Assembly: GCA_021777105.1 (NCBI GenBank)
Contig: JAIQZQ010000073.1
Span: 1-64,000 of the forward strand
From: Candidatus Anammoxibacter sp.
Lineage (GTDB): Bacteria; Planctomycetota; Brocadiia; Brocadiales; Anammoxibacteraceae
Direction: 5' to 3'
DNA: 64,000 nt
This document shows, one piece after another, positions 8,401 to 16,047 of this stretch. A program made the translations under genes and the position numbers. Position 1 is the first letter of the stretch. Each line of letters starts with the position of its first letter. The notes below the pieces were generated by a model. The model was given only the letters and a program-made list of their open reading frames with translations. It searched no databases and was not told where the DNA came from.

Positions 8401-10484
8401 GCGTTGCCGCGCCGGACATTGGAGCCTCGGTATACTCCAGAAACGATCTTGGACGCTTAAGTCGAATTACAGATCTTAACGGCAAGGACTGGACATTCGA
8501 CTATACCGGCATGGGAAGGCTTAAATCCATCTCCGACCCATTGGGCAATACCGTCAAACATGCTTACGACGTTCGGGGTAGGCTTAGCCAAACCACATTT
8601 GCGGATGCCTCTACTATCGCCAGGACATACGACGATGCCGGCAATACAACCCGAATGCTTTTTTCAGACGGCACGGATCTGCAATACACTTATGATTCTC
8701 TAAACAGGCTTTTGACGACCAACAACTTGACGCTTACTCGGGACGCTGAGGGTAGAACAACCTCAACAAACATTTCGGGCGCGGCCTTTGACGCTGATTA
8801 TGACAACGGCGGAAGGCTGAAGACCGCCGCGTATAATAACGGGGCGTTTACCGTTGCCTACGCTTATGACGGCTCCACCGGACTTTTGAGCCGTGTAACG
8901 GACAGCCTTACAAATACCCGGATAGACTTTAACTATAACAAGGACTTTAGACTTGCTGAAATTACACGATCCAACGGCGTAAACACATCTTATACCTATG
9001 ATAATGCCGCCAGGTTGACGGGGTCCCGGGATGGAAATATTATAGATATGCGATATACTTTGGACGCTGCGGGGCAGGTTGTTCAGGCTAAAAGAAAAGC
9101 TCCCCTAAATCCCGCCGATTTCATTTCGCCGGGCGAGAGAACTTTCACCTTTGACGCGTCTTCTCAAATCAGCGTATCAGGTTATAATTACGACAAACGC
9201 GGCAGGCTTATTGATTCTCCCCGAATTTCTTATGTTTGGGATGGGGCGTCGCGCCTTATTGGAATCAACAACGCAACCCTTGAATACAATGGCTTGAATG
9301 ACATTACAAGCCGCGCGGAAGGGGAAACATCTATCAATTATTTCTACAATTACGCAATAGGGTTTAATCCTATCATGGCTGAGGAGGACGGCTCCACCGA
9401 CCGGTTTATTCACTACTACGTTTGGACTCCGGGCGGAAGATTGCTTTATATGATAGACGCGGAAGACGGCAACAAGGTATACCATTACCATTTTGATAGA
9501 ACCGGCTCAACTCTGGCCCTGACTGATTCAGATGGGACTGTAACCGACAGTTACGCCTATGCCCCTTACGGCAAGCTTCTTGAACATAATGGTTCCAACA
9601 AACAACCTTTTACCTTTGTGGGGAGCTTGGGGGTAAGACAGGAAGGAGCCGGCGGAACGTTATACCAAATGCGGACCAGGTATTATGACGTGGATACGTC
9701 AAAATTTATTTCAAGAGAGCCCATTTGGACGCGAATATTAAATCCCAAGGAATTGAATCAGTATCAATATGCCGTCGGCAATCCGGTATCCAACATTAAT
9801 CCATTGGGACAGACAACATTGCTGAACTCTTTACAAGCTGAGATTCATGCGATTGAAAGAGGTGAGATTGAGGATGTTAAAACGAGTGTAGCGTTTGAAA
9901 ATAAACAGAGATATATTGAAATTCGGCAACATACGGGAAAGCGTGATTGGTCCGCCAAGATATGGAAGTTGCTTTTGGAACGGCAGGGTTTTTTGCAGCC
10001 TGCGGCAGAGCATATTTTGCCGGTAGCTAATATTAGCGGCAGTAGAGGAGCTTCTTTCAGCGTAGAACATGGCGGAGGAGGCGGCGGCAGTGGCGCTTCC
10101 GGGAGCTCTCCATGGCCAAACTCTTTCTTGAGTGTTCCCATTAGCAATGTTAGCGTGTCGGCAGCCAACGGCGACCTTGGCGCAGCTGTGTTGCCGTCTT
10201 TAATCAATGTCCCAAGCTTCTTCACAGGAGCTGGAGGCGGAGGCGCTTCTATTGGGCATTTAATGCCCACATTGAGCGATATATCAAGCTTCACAGGCAA
10301 TAGCGGCGGCAGAGTTGCAAGCGGTAGTCACCACATAAATCCCACTCCAGGCAGCAGTCTCATTCTTAGTAAATTTGTTCCTGCCCTTGGTAGCAGTGGA
10401 GGGGGAAGCCCTGGGAGCTCCGGCGATGATTTCAAATCCGCTCCATTTGTGCCGCCCCCGTTATATAGTTACGTTGAAAATTAA
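5445..10484 (+). CDS. RHS-repeat protein with N-terminal propeller-like repeats
   Basis: A 1679-aa exported protein. Signal segment 29-48 is followed by seven repeats of about 35-45 residues at about 61-340, with the consensus VWGNSxxDVFAVGxxGTIxHY, likely a beta-propeller or adhesin-like module. A DUF6531-like start (DPIQTATGEFY, about 356) opens the RHS shell, with more than 25 YD repeats up to about 1320. The RHS core follows: DRFIHYYVWTPGG, FVGSLGVRQE, RTRYYD and the PLGQ junction near 1455. In toxin-delivering RHS proteins a variable toxin follows this core. Here the last 220 residues are Gly/Ser/Pro-rich and I recognise no toxin fold, nor an immunity gene next door. The start is supported by AAAGGGGG at 5430-5437. 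It could be a surface or sheath protein rather than a polymorphic toxin. Confidence 0.9.
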   Translation: MIVKRLGLALKVHRWNWGVGRFIKLTNRKSFFLLLICWFSFSFQIARADWEQMDSGADLIELEAIWGTSSSDVIAVGLNTILRYDGVSWQEMSHNLPSVHPGFLDAIWGDSSKNVLTASSIGVYRYNGNSWEQEVCFECADPQGRAIWGSSPDNIWVAARGTNIIFHFNGAGWTNELIPAQIGSLWGDSANDIFGVVTTGTILHYNGKSWNEMNTGINEDLSATETLNSVWGNSGDDVFAVGTNGTIMHYDGNNWGLMNSGTTENLNSVWANSSTNVFAVGENGTILQYNGNFWSKVNLGVFSIDLNCVWGASNGSVFAVGNLGVILRCDGCANVESVSSSANRTAASTPYAETTADPIQTATGEFYTLPLVDINLGGPMSLNFNRRYASGLKAEGLVQSALGSNWIHNFNIGLINIASESLDVVYTGGKIISFKKSDSNWGLTNNEEIVYQLREDSNGDFWFLDPLANLVYHFNGTTGALGSIQDRNGNALSFSYDASKRLAKVMDGLGRSLSLSYSDNGNLALVDDGTRTVSYSYNNNVLAGATNVMGSATTYSYDPSNSETGFLLTSITLPNGNIHNTQTYDSRGRVTGQSDAFNNTLTLQYDAPSSGVTTITDALGNSKQTSHQNRKIMTKREGPTGNSASISYDANDRPISIADRIGEISETAYHIETGKVASIVNVMGEAVSYKYTPQSQTFGEISFIFHNLARVDYPDGTNEQFIYDAKGNVLTEIDRAKNSATNTYNGMGLPLTITNPAGGVIVNTFNVDGTLASTADSDTGTTSFEYDSLKRLIKITLPDSKTIQFSYNPGDLVTSVTDENNNVAQFFYDANGNLTMTTDSNGKSAKFVYDALDRIVKITDKLNSVTEFIFDNMGRLSTFIDPNGLATQIGYDARDFEGGRVNSVIFGRQSHRIGYDDEGIISSNTTPLGNTTNIQTDKLGFISGVTDPLGHTADFTRDNMGKITTVADPLGRVTKIDYDAGGRLSGVAAPDIGASVYSRNDLGRLSRITDLNGKDWTFDYTGMGRLKSISDPLGNTVKHAYDVRGRLSQTTFADASTIARTYDDAGNTTRMLFSDGTDLQYTYDSLNRLLTTNNLTLTRDAEGRTTSTNISGAAFDADYDNGGRLKTAAYNNGAFTVAYAYDGSTGLLSRVTDSLTNTRIDFNYNKDFRLAEITRSNGVNTSYTYDNAARLTGSRDGNIIDMRYTLDAAGQVVQAKRKAPLNPADFISPGERTFTFDASSQISVSGYNYDKRGRLIDSPRISYVWDGASRLIGINNATLEYNGLNDITSRAEGETSINYFYNYAIGFNPIMAEEDGSTDRFIHYYVWTPGGRLLYMIDAEDGNKVYHYHFDRTGSTLALTDSDGTVTDSYAYAPYGKLLEHNGSNKQPFTFVGSLGVRQEGAGGTLYQMRTRYYDVDTSKFISREPIWTRILNPKELNQYQYAVGNPVSNINPLGQTTLLNSLQAEIHAIERGEIEDVKTSVAFENKQRYIEIRQHTGKRDWSAKIWKLLLERQGFLQPAAEHILPVANISGSRGASFSVEHGGGGGGSGASGSSPWPNSFLSVPISNVSVSAANGDLGAAVLPSLINVPSFFTGAGGGGASIGHLMPTLSDISSFTGNSGGRVASGSHHINPTPGSSLILSKFVPALGSSGGGSPGSSGDDFKSAPFVPPPLYSYVEN

Positions 10485-10536
10485 TTCGGCAATTAAGCGG
10501 CAATATCTTCAGCCCCGATATGAACAAGGATAGCGC

Positions 10537-11241
10537 ATGACATATCAAGAGATAACCAAACATTTGCAGAATTTGGCTAATCCGGAGATCGCCAAACATT
10601 CTCAACGTTTTTTCAAGACTGCGGAAGGTGAATATGGTTTTGGAGATAGGTTCCTGGGGATTCGAGCTCCAATTATTCGCCAAACAGTCAAAAAGCATAA
10701 AAAAGCGCCGTTGAGTGTGGCGGAAAAACTTTTGAAGTCTGAGTATCACGAAATCCGGCTCTTTTCTTTGCTCTTGTTAATATTTCGCTTTTCCAAACCC
10801 GGCGCCGAAGAGAAAGAGGAGATCTATCAAATATATTTGCGTAACATTAAGTATGTAAATAATTGGGACTTAGTTGATATTTCGGCTCATCATATTATCG
10901 GCGCTTACCTGGAAAACAGAGATAAATCAATATTGTATGATTTCGTAAAATCTCAATCACTTTGGGAGCGGCGAATAGCTATCATGTCTACTTTTTACTT
11001 TATTAAGGGAAACAATTTTGTTGATACGTTGAGCATTTCAGAACAATTGCTCAGAGACCGGGAAGACTTAATTCATAAAGCGGTAGGTTGGATGCTTAGA
11101 GAAGTAGGCAAACGGAGCATAAATGTTGAATTAACTTTTTTAAAGTCTCATTATCAAGAAATGCCAAGGATAATGCTGAGGTACGCAATCGAAAAGTTCA
11201 GTAAAGAAGAGCGGCGGAGATTCTTAAGTTCTAAGGTATAA
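10537..11241 (+). CDS. DNA alkylation repair protein, AlkD family
   Basis: A HEAT-like-repeat DNA glycosylase that removes bulky or cationic alkylated bases (N3-methyladenine, N7-methylguanine) without base flipping. Aligning by eye to AlkD of Bacillus cereus, the residues that contact the lesion appear as NNWDLVD (W110, D114) and the arginines of WERRIAI (145-146). The C-terminal motif HKAVGWMLREVGK is typical. At 234 aa it is full length. It stands alone, with the RHS gene 52 bases upstream and a TA module downstream. A weak hairpin with a T run at 11243-11272 might end the transcript. Confidence 0.93.
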   Translation: MTYQEITKHLQNLANPEIAKHSQRFFKTAEGEYGFGDRFLGIRAPIIRQTVKKHKKAPLSVAEKLLKSEYHEIRLFSLLLLIFRFSKPGAEEKEEIYQIYLRNIKYVNNWDLVDISAHHIIGAYLENRDKSILYDFVKSQSLWERRIAIMSTFYFIKGNNFVDTLSISEQLLRDREDLIHKAVGWMLREVGKRSINVELTFLKSHYQEMPRIMLRYAIEKFSKEERRRFLSSKV

Positions 11242-11498
11242 AAGGCTTCAATTTCTTGGCCTTGACTTTTTTAAGGCGCTCTGCAAGATTGAGGGAGGCA
11301 TGAAAATTTGCCGCTGATATTAAATGGCTTGTGGCTTGCAAATTGGCCAAAATAGCTGTTCTCGGCCAGGCTGTAATCTGTTGTCAAGTAAGTCTTTATG
11401 ATATACTAACTCCCAAATTTCAATTGGCTGTGGCTAGTTTAGAAGCAATAATAGCCTTATTACGAAAGATACGATTTAAATATTATTGGGGATTTATT

Positions 11499-11729
11499 AT
11501 GAACATTGGTCATATAGCCAGTGAAGCCTTGCAACTTAGTTCACAAGATAGGGCGATTCTTGCCGAAACAATATGGGAAAGCCTTGAAGAGCCATATTTA
11601 CTCTCATCGGATATTTCTGATGAGGAAGCAATTGCTTTGGCAAAGCAGCGTGATGAGGATATAGAAAATGGACATGTTGAACCGTTATCACACAAAGAAT
11701 TAATGAATAGGCTGCGAAATGAGGGTTGA
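11499..11729 (+). CDS. Antitoxin, addiction-module component family (TIGR02574-like)
   Basis: This 76-aa acidic protein has the family pattern ALQLSSQDRAILAETIWESL, followed by an acidic EAIALAKQRDEDIENGHVEPLS tail. Such proteins are the antitoxin half of RelE/ParE-type modules and repress their own promoter. I chose ATG 11499, preceded by a GGGGA, over the longer open frame from 11331, whose extra 56 residues show no family similarity. The gene overlaps the toxin by 11 bases, the normal arrangement for a coupled pair. Confidence 0.85.
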   Translation: MNIGHIASEALQLSSQDRAILAETIWESLEEPYLLSSDISDEEAIALAKQRDEDIENGHVEPLSHKELMNRLRNEG

Positions 11730-12051
11730 ATATCATCCGGCAGTTGAGGGTGAGCTACGTGAGATTACAGAATATTATAACAAGTGCGCTAATGGATTAG
11801 GCGATGAATTTTTAAATGAATTTGAGCGGCATGTTTTAAAAATCGTATCAATGCCTACGCGTTGGGTCGCTGTTGACGCTGATGTTCGCCGTTCACTAAT
11901 GAATCGTTTTCCTTACGTCATATATTTCCGAATACTGGAAAACTGTATGCTCCGTGTAACAGTAGTCAACACCAACGCAGGCATCCTAATTATGGCCGTG
12001 GCCGGAAATGAAATGTTTTTAAGCAATCTGCAAGGTTGCGCCGGCCGGTAA
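11719..12051 (+). pseudogene. RelE/ParE-type toxin with a C-terminal frameshift
   Basis: Residues 1-83 match RelE/ParE toxins that inhibit translation or gyrase (VEYHPAVEGELREITEYY, LMNRFPYVIYFRI). From about base 11961 the encoded C-terminus loses family similarity. The expected ending HQRRHPNYGRGRK is present in another plus-strand frame at 11970-12008, followed by its own stop at 12009-12011. A one-base loss or two-base gain near 11961-11970 therefore destroys the C-terminal basic tail that these toxins need. The gene then runs on into dispersed repeat DNA. The antitoxin upstream is intact. An assembly error is the alternative. Confidence 0.85.
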
Positions 12052-12140
12052 TTGTTTTGCCTGATTTCCACTTGTAAATATCAGCTTTAAACGCCACGGC
12101 GCGATGACGCGCCTATACTACATTTCGAATACGAATGTAA
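12024..12140 (+). repeat. Dispersed intergenic repeat, copy 2
   Basis: This is the same block order as 4038-4150: an opening palindrome, CGCCGGCCGGTAATTGTTT, a GCGCGATGACGCGC hairpin and CATTTCGAATACGAATG. It overlaps the false extension of the toxin frame. Confidence 0.75.
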
Positions 12141-12147
12141 ATATTCG

Positions 12148-12393
12148 TCACCATACAAAAAGCATTATAAATGATATTAGGCAGATGATTGCTACGGCGC
12201 ACAGGAAGGTTTTGTTCTGGAAGATGCTTTTTGAATGTGGTTCCTGAGGGTCGTCAAAGTCGGGCAGGTCAAGGCCGTCGTACAAGGTGTCGTCGGACCA
12301 GCCGGTGTTTTCGTCGGATCCGCATTCAGTGCAGGCCGGGGCTTTTGGCTTTAGCTCCGCTCCGCAGTTTGGGCAAACAAAATAATCATCCAT
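12148..12393 (-). CDS. Small zinc-ribbon protein with a C-terminal membrane anchor
   Basis: An 81-aa protein with a zinc-ribbon pair CPNCG (residues 7-11) and CTECG (21-25), an acidic middle (WSDDTLYDGLDLPDFDD) and one hydrophobic helix at 62-80. It is tail-anchored in design. Its function is unknown; similar tiny zinc-ribbon proteins are common in Planctomycetota. It lies 132 bases downstream of leuA on the same strand and may be cotranscribed, although a 10-bp-stem hairpin (12426-12455) lies between them. Confidence 0.75.
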   Translation of the reverse strand: MDDYFVCPNCGAELKPKAPACTECGSDENTGWSDDTLYDGLDLPDFDDPQEPHSKSIFQNKTFLCAVAIICLISFIMLFVW

Positions 12394-12425
12394 TTTTTAG
12401 ACACGTAAAAGTAAAAATTGGCAAT

Positions 12426-12455
12426 GTTGGTTCAAGTCAGAGTCATTGAACCAAC
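12426..12455. repeat. Palindrome, 10-bp perfect stem, repeated at 19047
   Basis: GTTGGTTCAA (12426-12435) pairs with TTGAACCAAC (12446-12455) across a 10-base loop. No T run follows, so it is a poor intrinsic terminator for leuA. The inverted, slightly decayed sequence recurs at 19044-19080, which marks it as a dispersed palindromic repeat. Confidence 0.8.
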
Positions 12456-12525
12456 AAATTTTGATCACAGGCAACGGCGCCTGTGCCGCTATAAATCACC
12501 TTATGGCGTTTTTAAAAAAAGTGTT

Positions 12526-14043
12526 CTATTTTTTGCGTTTTATAAATTTGTGGGCGATCTTGTTTATGGCGTTGAGGTATGCCTGGCCGCTGCCTTCAAT
12601 TATGTCGGTTTTGGTTGCGCGTCCTTTTACTGTTTGGCCGTCAACGTCAATTTCTATGTTCACCTCTCCCATGGCGTCCTTGCCTTTGGTTATGGCCCTG
12701 ATGTTGTAATCGACCAGATTCGCCGGAATGCCGGTGACCAGATCAATTGCGTTGTATAGGGCGTCTATTGGGCCGTCGCCTGTGTCGGCTTTGCTTACTA
12801 TTTCGTCCTTGCCGATGCGTATTCTGACTCCGGCGATGGGCACCGAGCCGCAACTTATATCCATATCTTCAAGCTCAAATAGATGCGGTGTGTCCGTCTT
12901 CTCTTCCTGGACAAGGGCTTCAACATCCTCGTCGTAAATCTCTTTCTTTTTATCGGCAAGCAGTTTAAACTTTTCAAAGGCGTGGTCAAGCTCCTCTTTG
13001 GTTATGTCGTAACCAAGCTCCTTAATGCGTTCCTTAAGCGCGTGCCTGCCTGAGAGTTTGCCCAAAACCAGGCTTGTTTTCAGCAAACCAACATCTTCGG
13101 GATTCATAATCTCGTAAGTATCCCTGTTTTTTATCACGCCGTCCTGATGCACGCCGGACTGGTGGGCAAAGGCGTTTTCACCGACAATCGCTTTGTTTCG
13201 TTGAACGCGCAAACCGGTCAGGCTGCTAACGAGCTTGCTGGCGGTTATGATCTCCTTTGTGTTTATATTTGTCTCGGTTTTAAAAAAGCTGTTTTTTGTC
13301 TTCAGCGCCATTACAACCTCTTCCATTGCGGTATTTCCCGCGCGTTCGCCTATGCCGTTGACGGTGCACTCCACCTGGCCGGCGCCGGCTTTGACGGCTG
13401 CAAGCGAGTTGGCAACGGCAAGGCCGAGGTCGTTATGACAATGCACGCTAATTACTGCTTTGTCTATATTTGAGACGTTTTCCTTAAGCCCGGTTATGAG
13501 GGCTGCGTACTGTTCAGGCAGGGCAAATCCCACTGTGTCCGGTATGTTTACCGTAGTTGCCCCGGCGTCAATCACCGCTTCGACAACCTCGGCGAGAAAG
13601 TCCGGCTCGGTTCTTGAAGCGTCTTCCGGTGAGAACTCAATGTCGTTAGTGAATTTTTTGGCGTACTTAATGGAATGCACAGCCATACTGATTATCTCTT
13701 CCTTTGCTTTGGAGAGCTTGTACTTTCTATGGATTTCAGATGTTGCCAGGAATATGTGTATACGCGAGTGTTTCGCGTTTCGCAGCGCGTCTGCTGCGCT
13801 TTTAATATCTTTTTCAACTGCGCGGGCAAGCCCTGCAATGGTTACGCCTTTAATCTCGCCGGCTATTGTTTGCACCGCTTCGAAATCGCCTTTTGACGAT
13901 ATTGGGAAGCCGGCTTCAATTATGTCAACTTTCAAACGCTTAAGTTGATGCGCAATCTGTATCTTTTCGCTAATATCAAGGCTCGCTCCGGGAGACTGCT
14001 CGCCGTCGCGCAATGTTGTGTCGAATATAATAATATTGCTCAT
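12526..14043 (-). CDS. leuA: 2-isopropylmalate synthase
   Basis: Catalyses the first committed step of leucine synthesis, condensing acetyl-CoA with 2-ketoisovalerate. The N-terminal TIM barrel opens with FDTTLRDGEQSPG (residues 7-19), carries the metal-binding HCHND (H201, H203) and has GIGERAGN at 230-237. The C-terminal third is the LeuA allosteric domain that binds leucine. At 505 aa it is full length. I prefer ATG 14043; an in-frame GTG at 14076 would add 11 residues without family similarity, and neither start has a clear ribosome site. It is downstream of ilvN-ilvC on the same strand, but 337 bases with two palindromes separate it from ilvC, so it may have its own promoter. Confidence 0.96.
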   Translation of the reverse strand: MSNIIIFDTTLRDGEQSPGASLDISEKIQIAHQLKRLKVDIIEAGFPISSKGDFEAVQTIAGEIKGVTIAGLARAVEKDIKSAADALRNAKHSRIHIFLATSEIHRKYKLSKAKEEIISMAVHSIKYAKKFTNDIEFSPEDASRTEPDFLAEVVEAVIDAGATTVNIPDTVGFALPEQYAALITGLKENVSNIDKAVISVHCHNDLGLAVANSLAAVKAGAGQVECTVNGIGERAGNTAMEEVVMALKTKNSFFKTETNINTKEIITASKLVSSLTGLRVQRNKAIVGENAFAHQSGVHQDGVIKNRDTYEIMNPEDVGLLKTSLVLGKLSGRHALKERIKELGYDITKEELDHAFEKFKLLADKKKEIYDEDVEALVQEEKTDTPHLFELEDMDISCGSVPIAGVRIRIGKDEIVSKADTGDGPIDALYNAIDLVTGIPANLVDYNIRAITKGKDAMGEVNIEIDVDGQTVKGRATKTDIIEGSGQAYLNAINKIAHKFIKRKK

Positions 14044-14380
14044 GTGTGTATTTGTTGGTTTGGATTTAAACGACACAATTGCCGCTTAAAATTGGTTTAT
14101 AGATAAGATTGAGAGATTTAATAAATCATGTAAATAGTGGCGCAGGCATCCTGCCTGCGTTTCAATCGATCACAGGCAAGGATGCCTGCGCCACTAACAA
14201 TCACCGTGGTTTTTTGTAATCTTTTGGGGCAACTTTGAAATACAGATACGGATAAAACGGGCCGGGGCAGTCAAATTTCGCGCAGCGTTAATGAGAGGAA
14301 ATTGAGCGTTGCGGGTTGAGATATTTCAGAGAAATTCTTAAATTTCAACCCGCAACGTAAACGTTTAACCAGCGGAAAAA
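14044..14380. other. ilvC-leuA gap with two inverted repeats
   Basis: No gene. A 60-bp REP-like palindrome is at 14136-14195. A second inverted repeat is at 14311-14357, with arms CGTTGCGGGTTGA and TCAACCCGCAACG about 20 bases apart. Neither is followed by a T run on the minus strand that I can support as a terminator. Confidence 0.6.
14136..14195. repeat. REP-like palindrome, copy 1
   Basis: Perfect 16-bp outer arms AGTGGCGCAGGCATCC and GGATGCCTGCGCCACT, with partly complementary inner sequence. It is closely related to the palindrome at 25195-25259, and a half-site-like relative lies at about 27138-27155 (ACAGGCGGGAAGCCTGT). Confidence 0.92.
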
Positions 14381-15388
14381 CTACTGAAGCCAGCTCATTA
14401 ATTTGCGTAACTTTTTACCTACAACTTCAATTAAATGGCCTCTATCCTTGTTTGCCATGGCCTTAAACATAGGGGCGTTGGCCTGATTTTCAAGTATCCA
14501 TTCTCTGGCGAAAGAGCCGGTTTGTATTTCGGTTAATATCTTCTTCATCTCTTTCTTTGTATCTTCAGTAACAACCCTTGGCCCTCTTGTAAGGTCGCCG
14601 TATTCGGCCGTGTTGCTTACCGAATCCCTCATTGTGGCAATGCCGCCTTCATTAATAAGATCGACAATTAATTTTACTTCATGCAAGCACTCAAAATATG
14701 CCAGTTCAGGACGGTATCCGGCCTCTACCAAAGTCTCAAAGCCTGCCTTTATAAGGGCGGAAACACCGCCGCATAAAACTGCCTGCTCGCCGAAGAGGTC
14801 GGTCTCCGTTTCAGCCGCGAAAGTGGTTTCAATAACGCCGCCCCTTGTTCCGCCTACGCCTTTAGCGTGGGCTAAAGCAATATTTTTGGCTTTTTTCGTA
14901 GCGTCCTGCTGCACGGCTATAAGGCAAGGCACGCCTTTGCCTTTTTCATATTCGCTGCGCACAAGATGGCCCGGGCCTTTTGGGGCCACAAGAATTACGT
15001 CAACATCCGCGGGCGGCTCTATCTGATTGTAAACTATGCTGAATCCGTGTGAGAAGACGAGAGTTTTGCCTTTTTTCATGTGAGGCGCGATATCTTCATT
15101 ATAAACCCTGGCCTGTATCTCATCCGGCACAAGTATCTGAACAAGGTCGCCCTGTTTTGCGGCTTCCTCATTAGTGACAGGTTTAAAACCGTGTTTTTTT
15201 GCAAGGTCGTAATTTTTGCCGCCTTTTCTATTGGCCACAATTACGTTTACGCCGCTGTCTCTTAAGTTCTGAGCCTGAGCGTGCCCCTGGCTGCCGTAAC
15301 CTACGATTGCCACTGTTTTGTCTTTAAGGTATTTTAAATCTGCGTCTTTTTCCGTGTAAACGGTTGTCAATTCAAATTCTTCAGCCAT
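14381..15388 (-). CDS. ilvC: Ketol-acid reductoisomerase, class I
   Basis: Converts acetolactate to dihydroxyisovalerate (and the isoleucine analogue) with NADPH and Mg2+. The Rossmann motif GYGSQGHAQAQ is at residues 30-40. The metal-binding DLFGEQ and the following CLHEVKLIVDLI helix are intact. At 335 aa it is the short class I form. I chose ATG 15388 because AAGGTGGGAGG lies just upstream; the longer frame from 15406 starts inside that ribosome site. It follows ilvN by about 60 bases, so ilvN-ilvC form an operon. Confidence 0.97.
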   Translation of the reverse strand: MAEEFELTTVYTEKDADLKYLKDKTVAIVGYGSQGHAQAQNLRDSGVNVIVANRKGGKNYDLAKKHGFKPVTNEEAAKQGDLVQILVPDEIQARVYNEDIAPHMKKGKTLVFSHGFSIVYNQIEPPADVDVILVAPKGPGHLVRSEYEKGKGVPCLIAVQQDATKKAKNIALAHAKGVGGTRGGVIETTFAAETETDLFGEQAVLCGGVSALIKAGFETLVEAGYRPELAYFECLHEVKLIVDLINEGGIATMRDSVSNTAEYGDLTRGPRVVTEDTKKEMKKILTEIQTGSFAREWILENQANAPMFKAMANKDRGHLIEVVGKKLRKLMSWLQ

Positions 15389-15447
15389 TCCTCCCACCTT
15401 TCTCAAATCTCAAAATATTAAAGTTTTTCTTTAAATATGTATCGCGC

Positions 15448-15927
15448 TTATTTAAGGCCTCTTTTCATCGCAATGCCGCCTGTCCTGGCGACTTCTTTAA
15501 TGCCGAACGGCCGAACAAGGTCAAGCATGGCCTCTACCCTCTCTTCAGGGCCGGAAATCTCAATTACCAAATCCTTTTTGCCCACATCAACGATTTTGCC
15601 TCTAAAAATATTGGCAATCTCAATTATCTCTCCCCGTCTGCCGACCGGCACGTTGACCTTTACCAGCATAAAGTCCCGTTCAACGTGCTCCTCGTTTGTA
15701 AGATCCGATACTTTAATAACGTCAATAACTTTGCCCAGTTGTTTGCGAACCTGTTCAAGTACAGACTCGTCACCTTTTACCACAATGGTCATCATGGAGA
15801 GCAACGGGTCTTCCGTCTCGCCCACGGCAAGACTGTCGATATTAAACCCCCTTGCGCTAAAAAGGCCTATAATACGGGCTAAAACACCTATTTTATTGGT
15901 TACCGTCGCGGAAATAATATGTCTCAT
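15448..15927 (-). CDS. ilvN: Acetolactate synthase small (regulatory) subunit
   Basis: The regulatory subunit of acetohydroxyacid synthase gives valine feedback control and boosts the catalytic subunit. The ACT domain occupies about residues 1-80 (ISATVTNKIGVLARIIGLFS, RGFNIDSL), followed by the ALS_ss C-terminal domain ending in EVARTGGIAMKRG. At 159 aa it has the IlvN/IlvH standard length. The catalytic ilvB is normally just upstream, but here the upstream gene is larC and no ilvB occurs in the window. Confidence 0.95.
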   Translation of the reverse strand: MRHIISATVTNKIGVLARIIGLFSARGFNIDSLAVGETEDPLLSMMTIVVKGDESVLEQVRKQLGKVIDVIKVSDLTNEEHVERDFMLVKVNVPVGRRGEIIEIANIFRGKIVDVGKKDLVIEISGPEERVEAMLDLVRPFGIKEVARTGGIAMKRGLK

Positions 15928-16047
15928 TCTAAAATACCCAACCCGGTCAAGCCGGCAAGTAAAAATGCAAAAGTAAAAAGTTTAACGCCCGGCCATTAGG
16001 GCCTGCGCTACTGTATATTAATTTATAAGAATCATTTAATTTAAGTG

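Noticed and set aside
14311..14357. Intrinsic terminator between ilvC and leuA
   Set aside because: The arms CGTTGCGGGTTGA/TCAACCCGCAACG are far apart and no T run follows on the minus strand.
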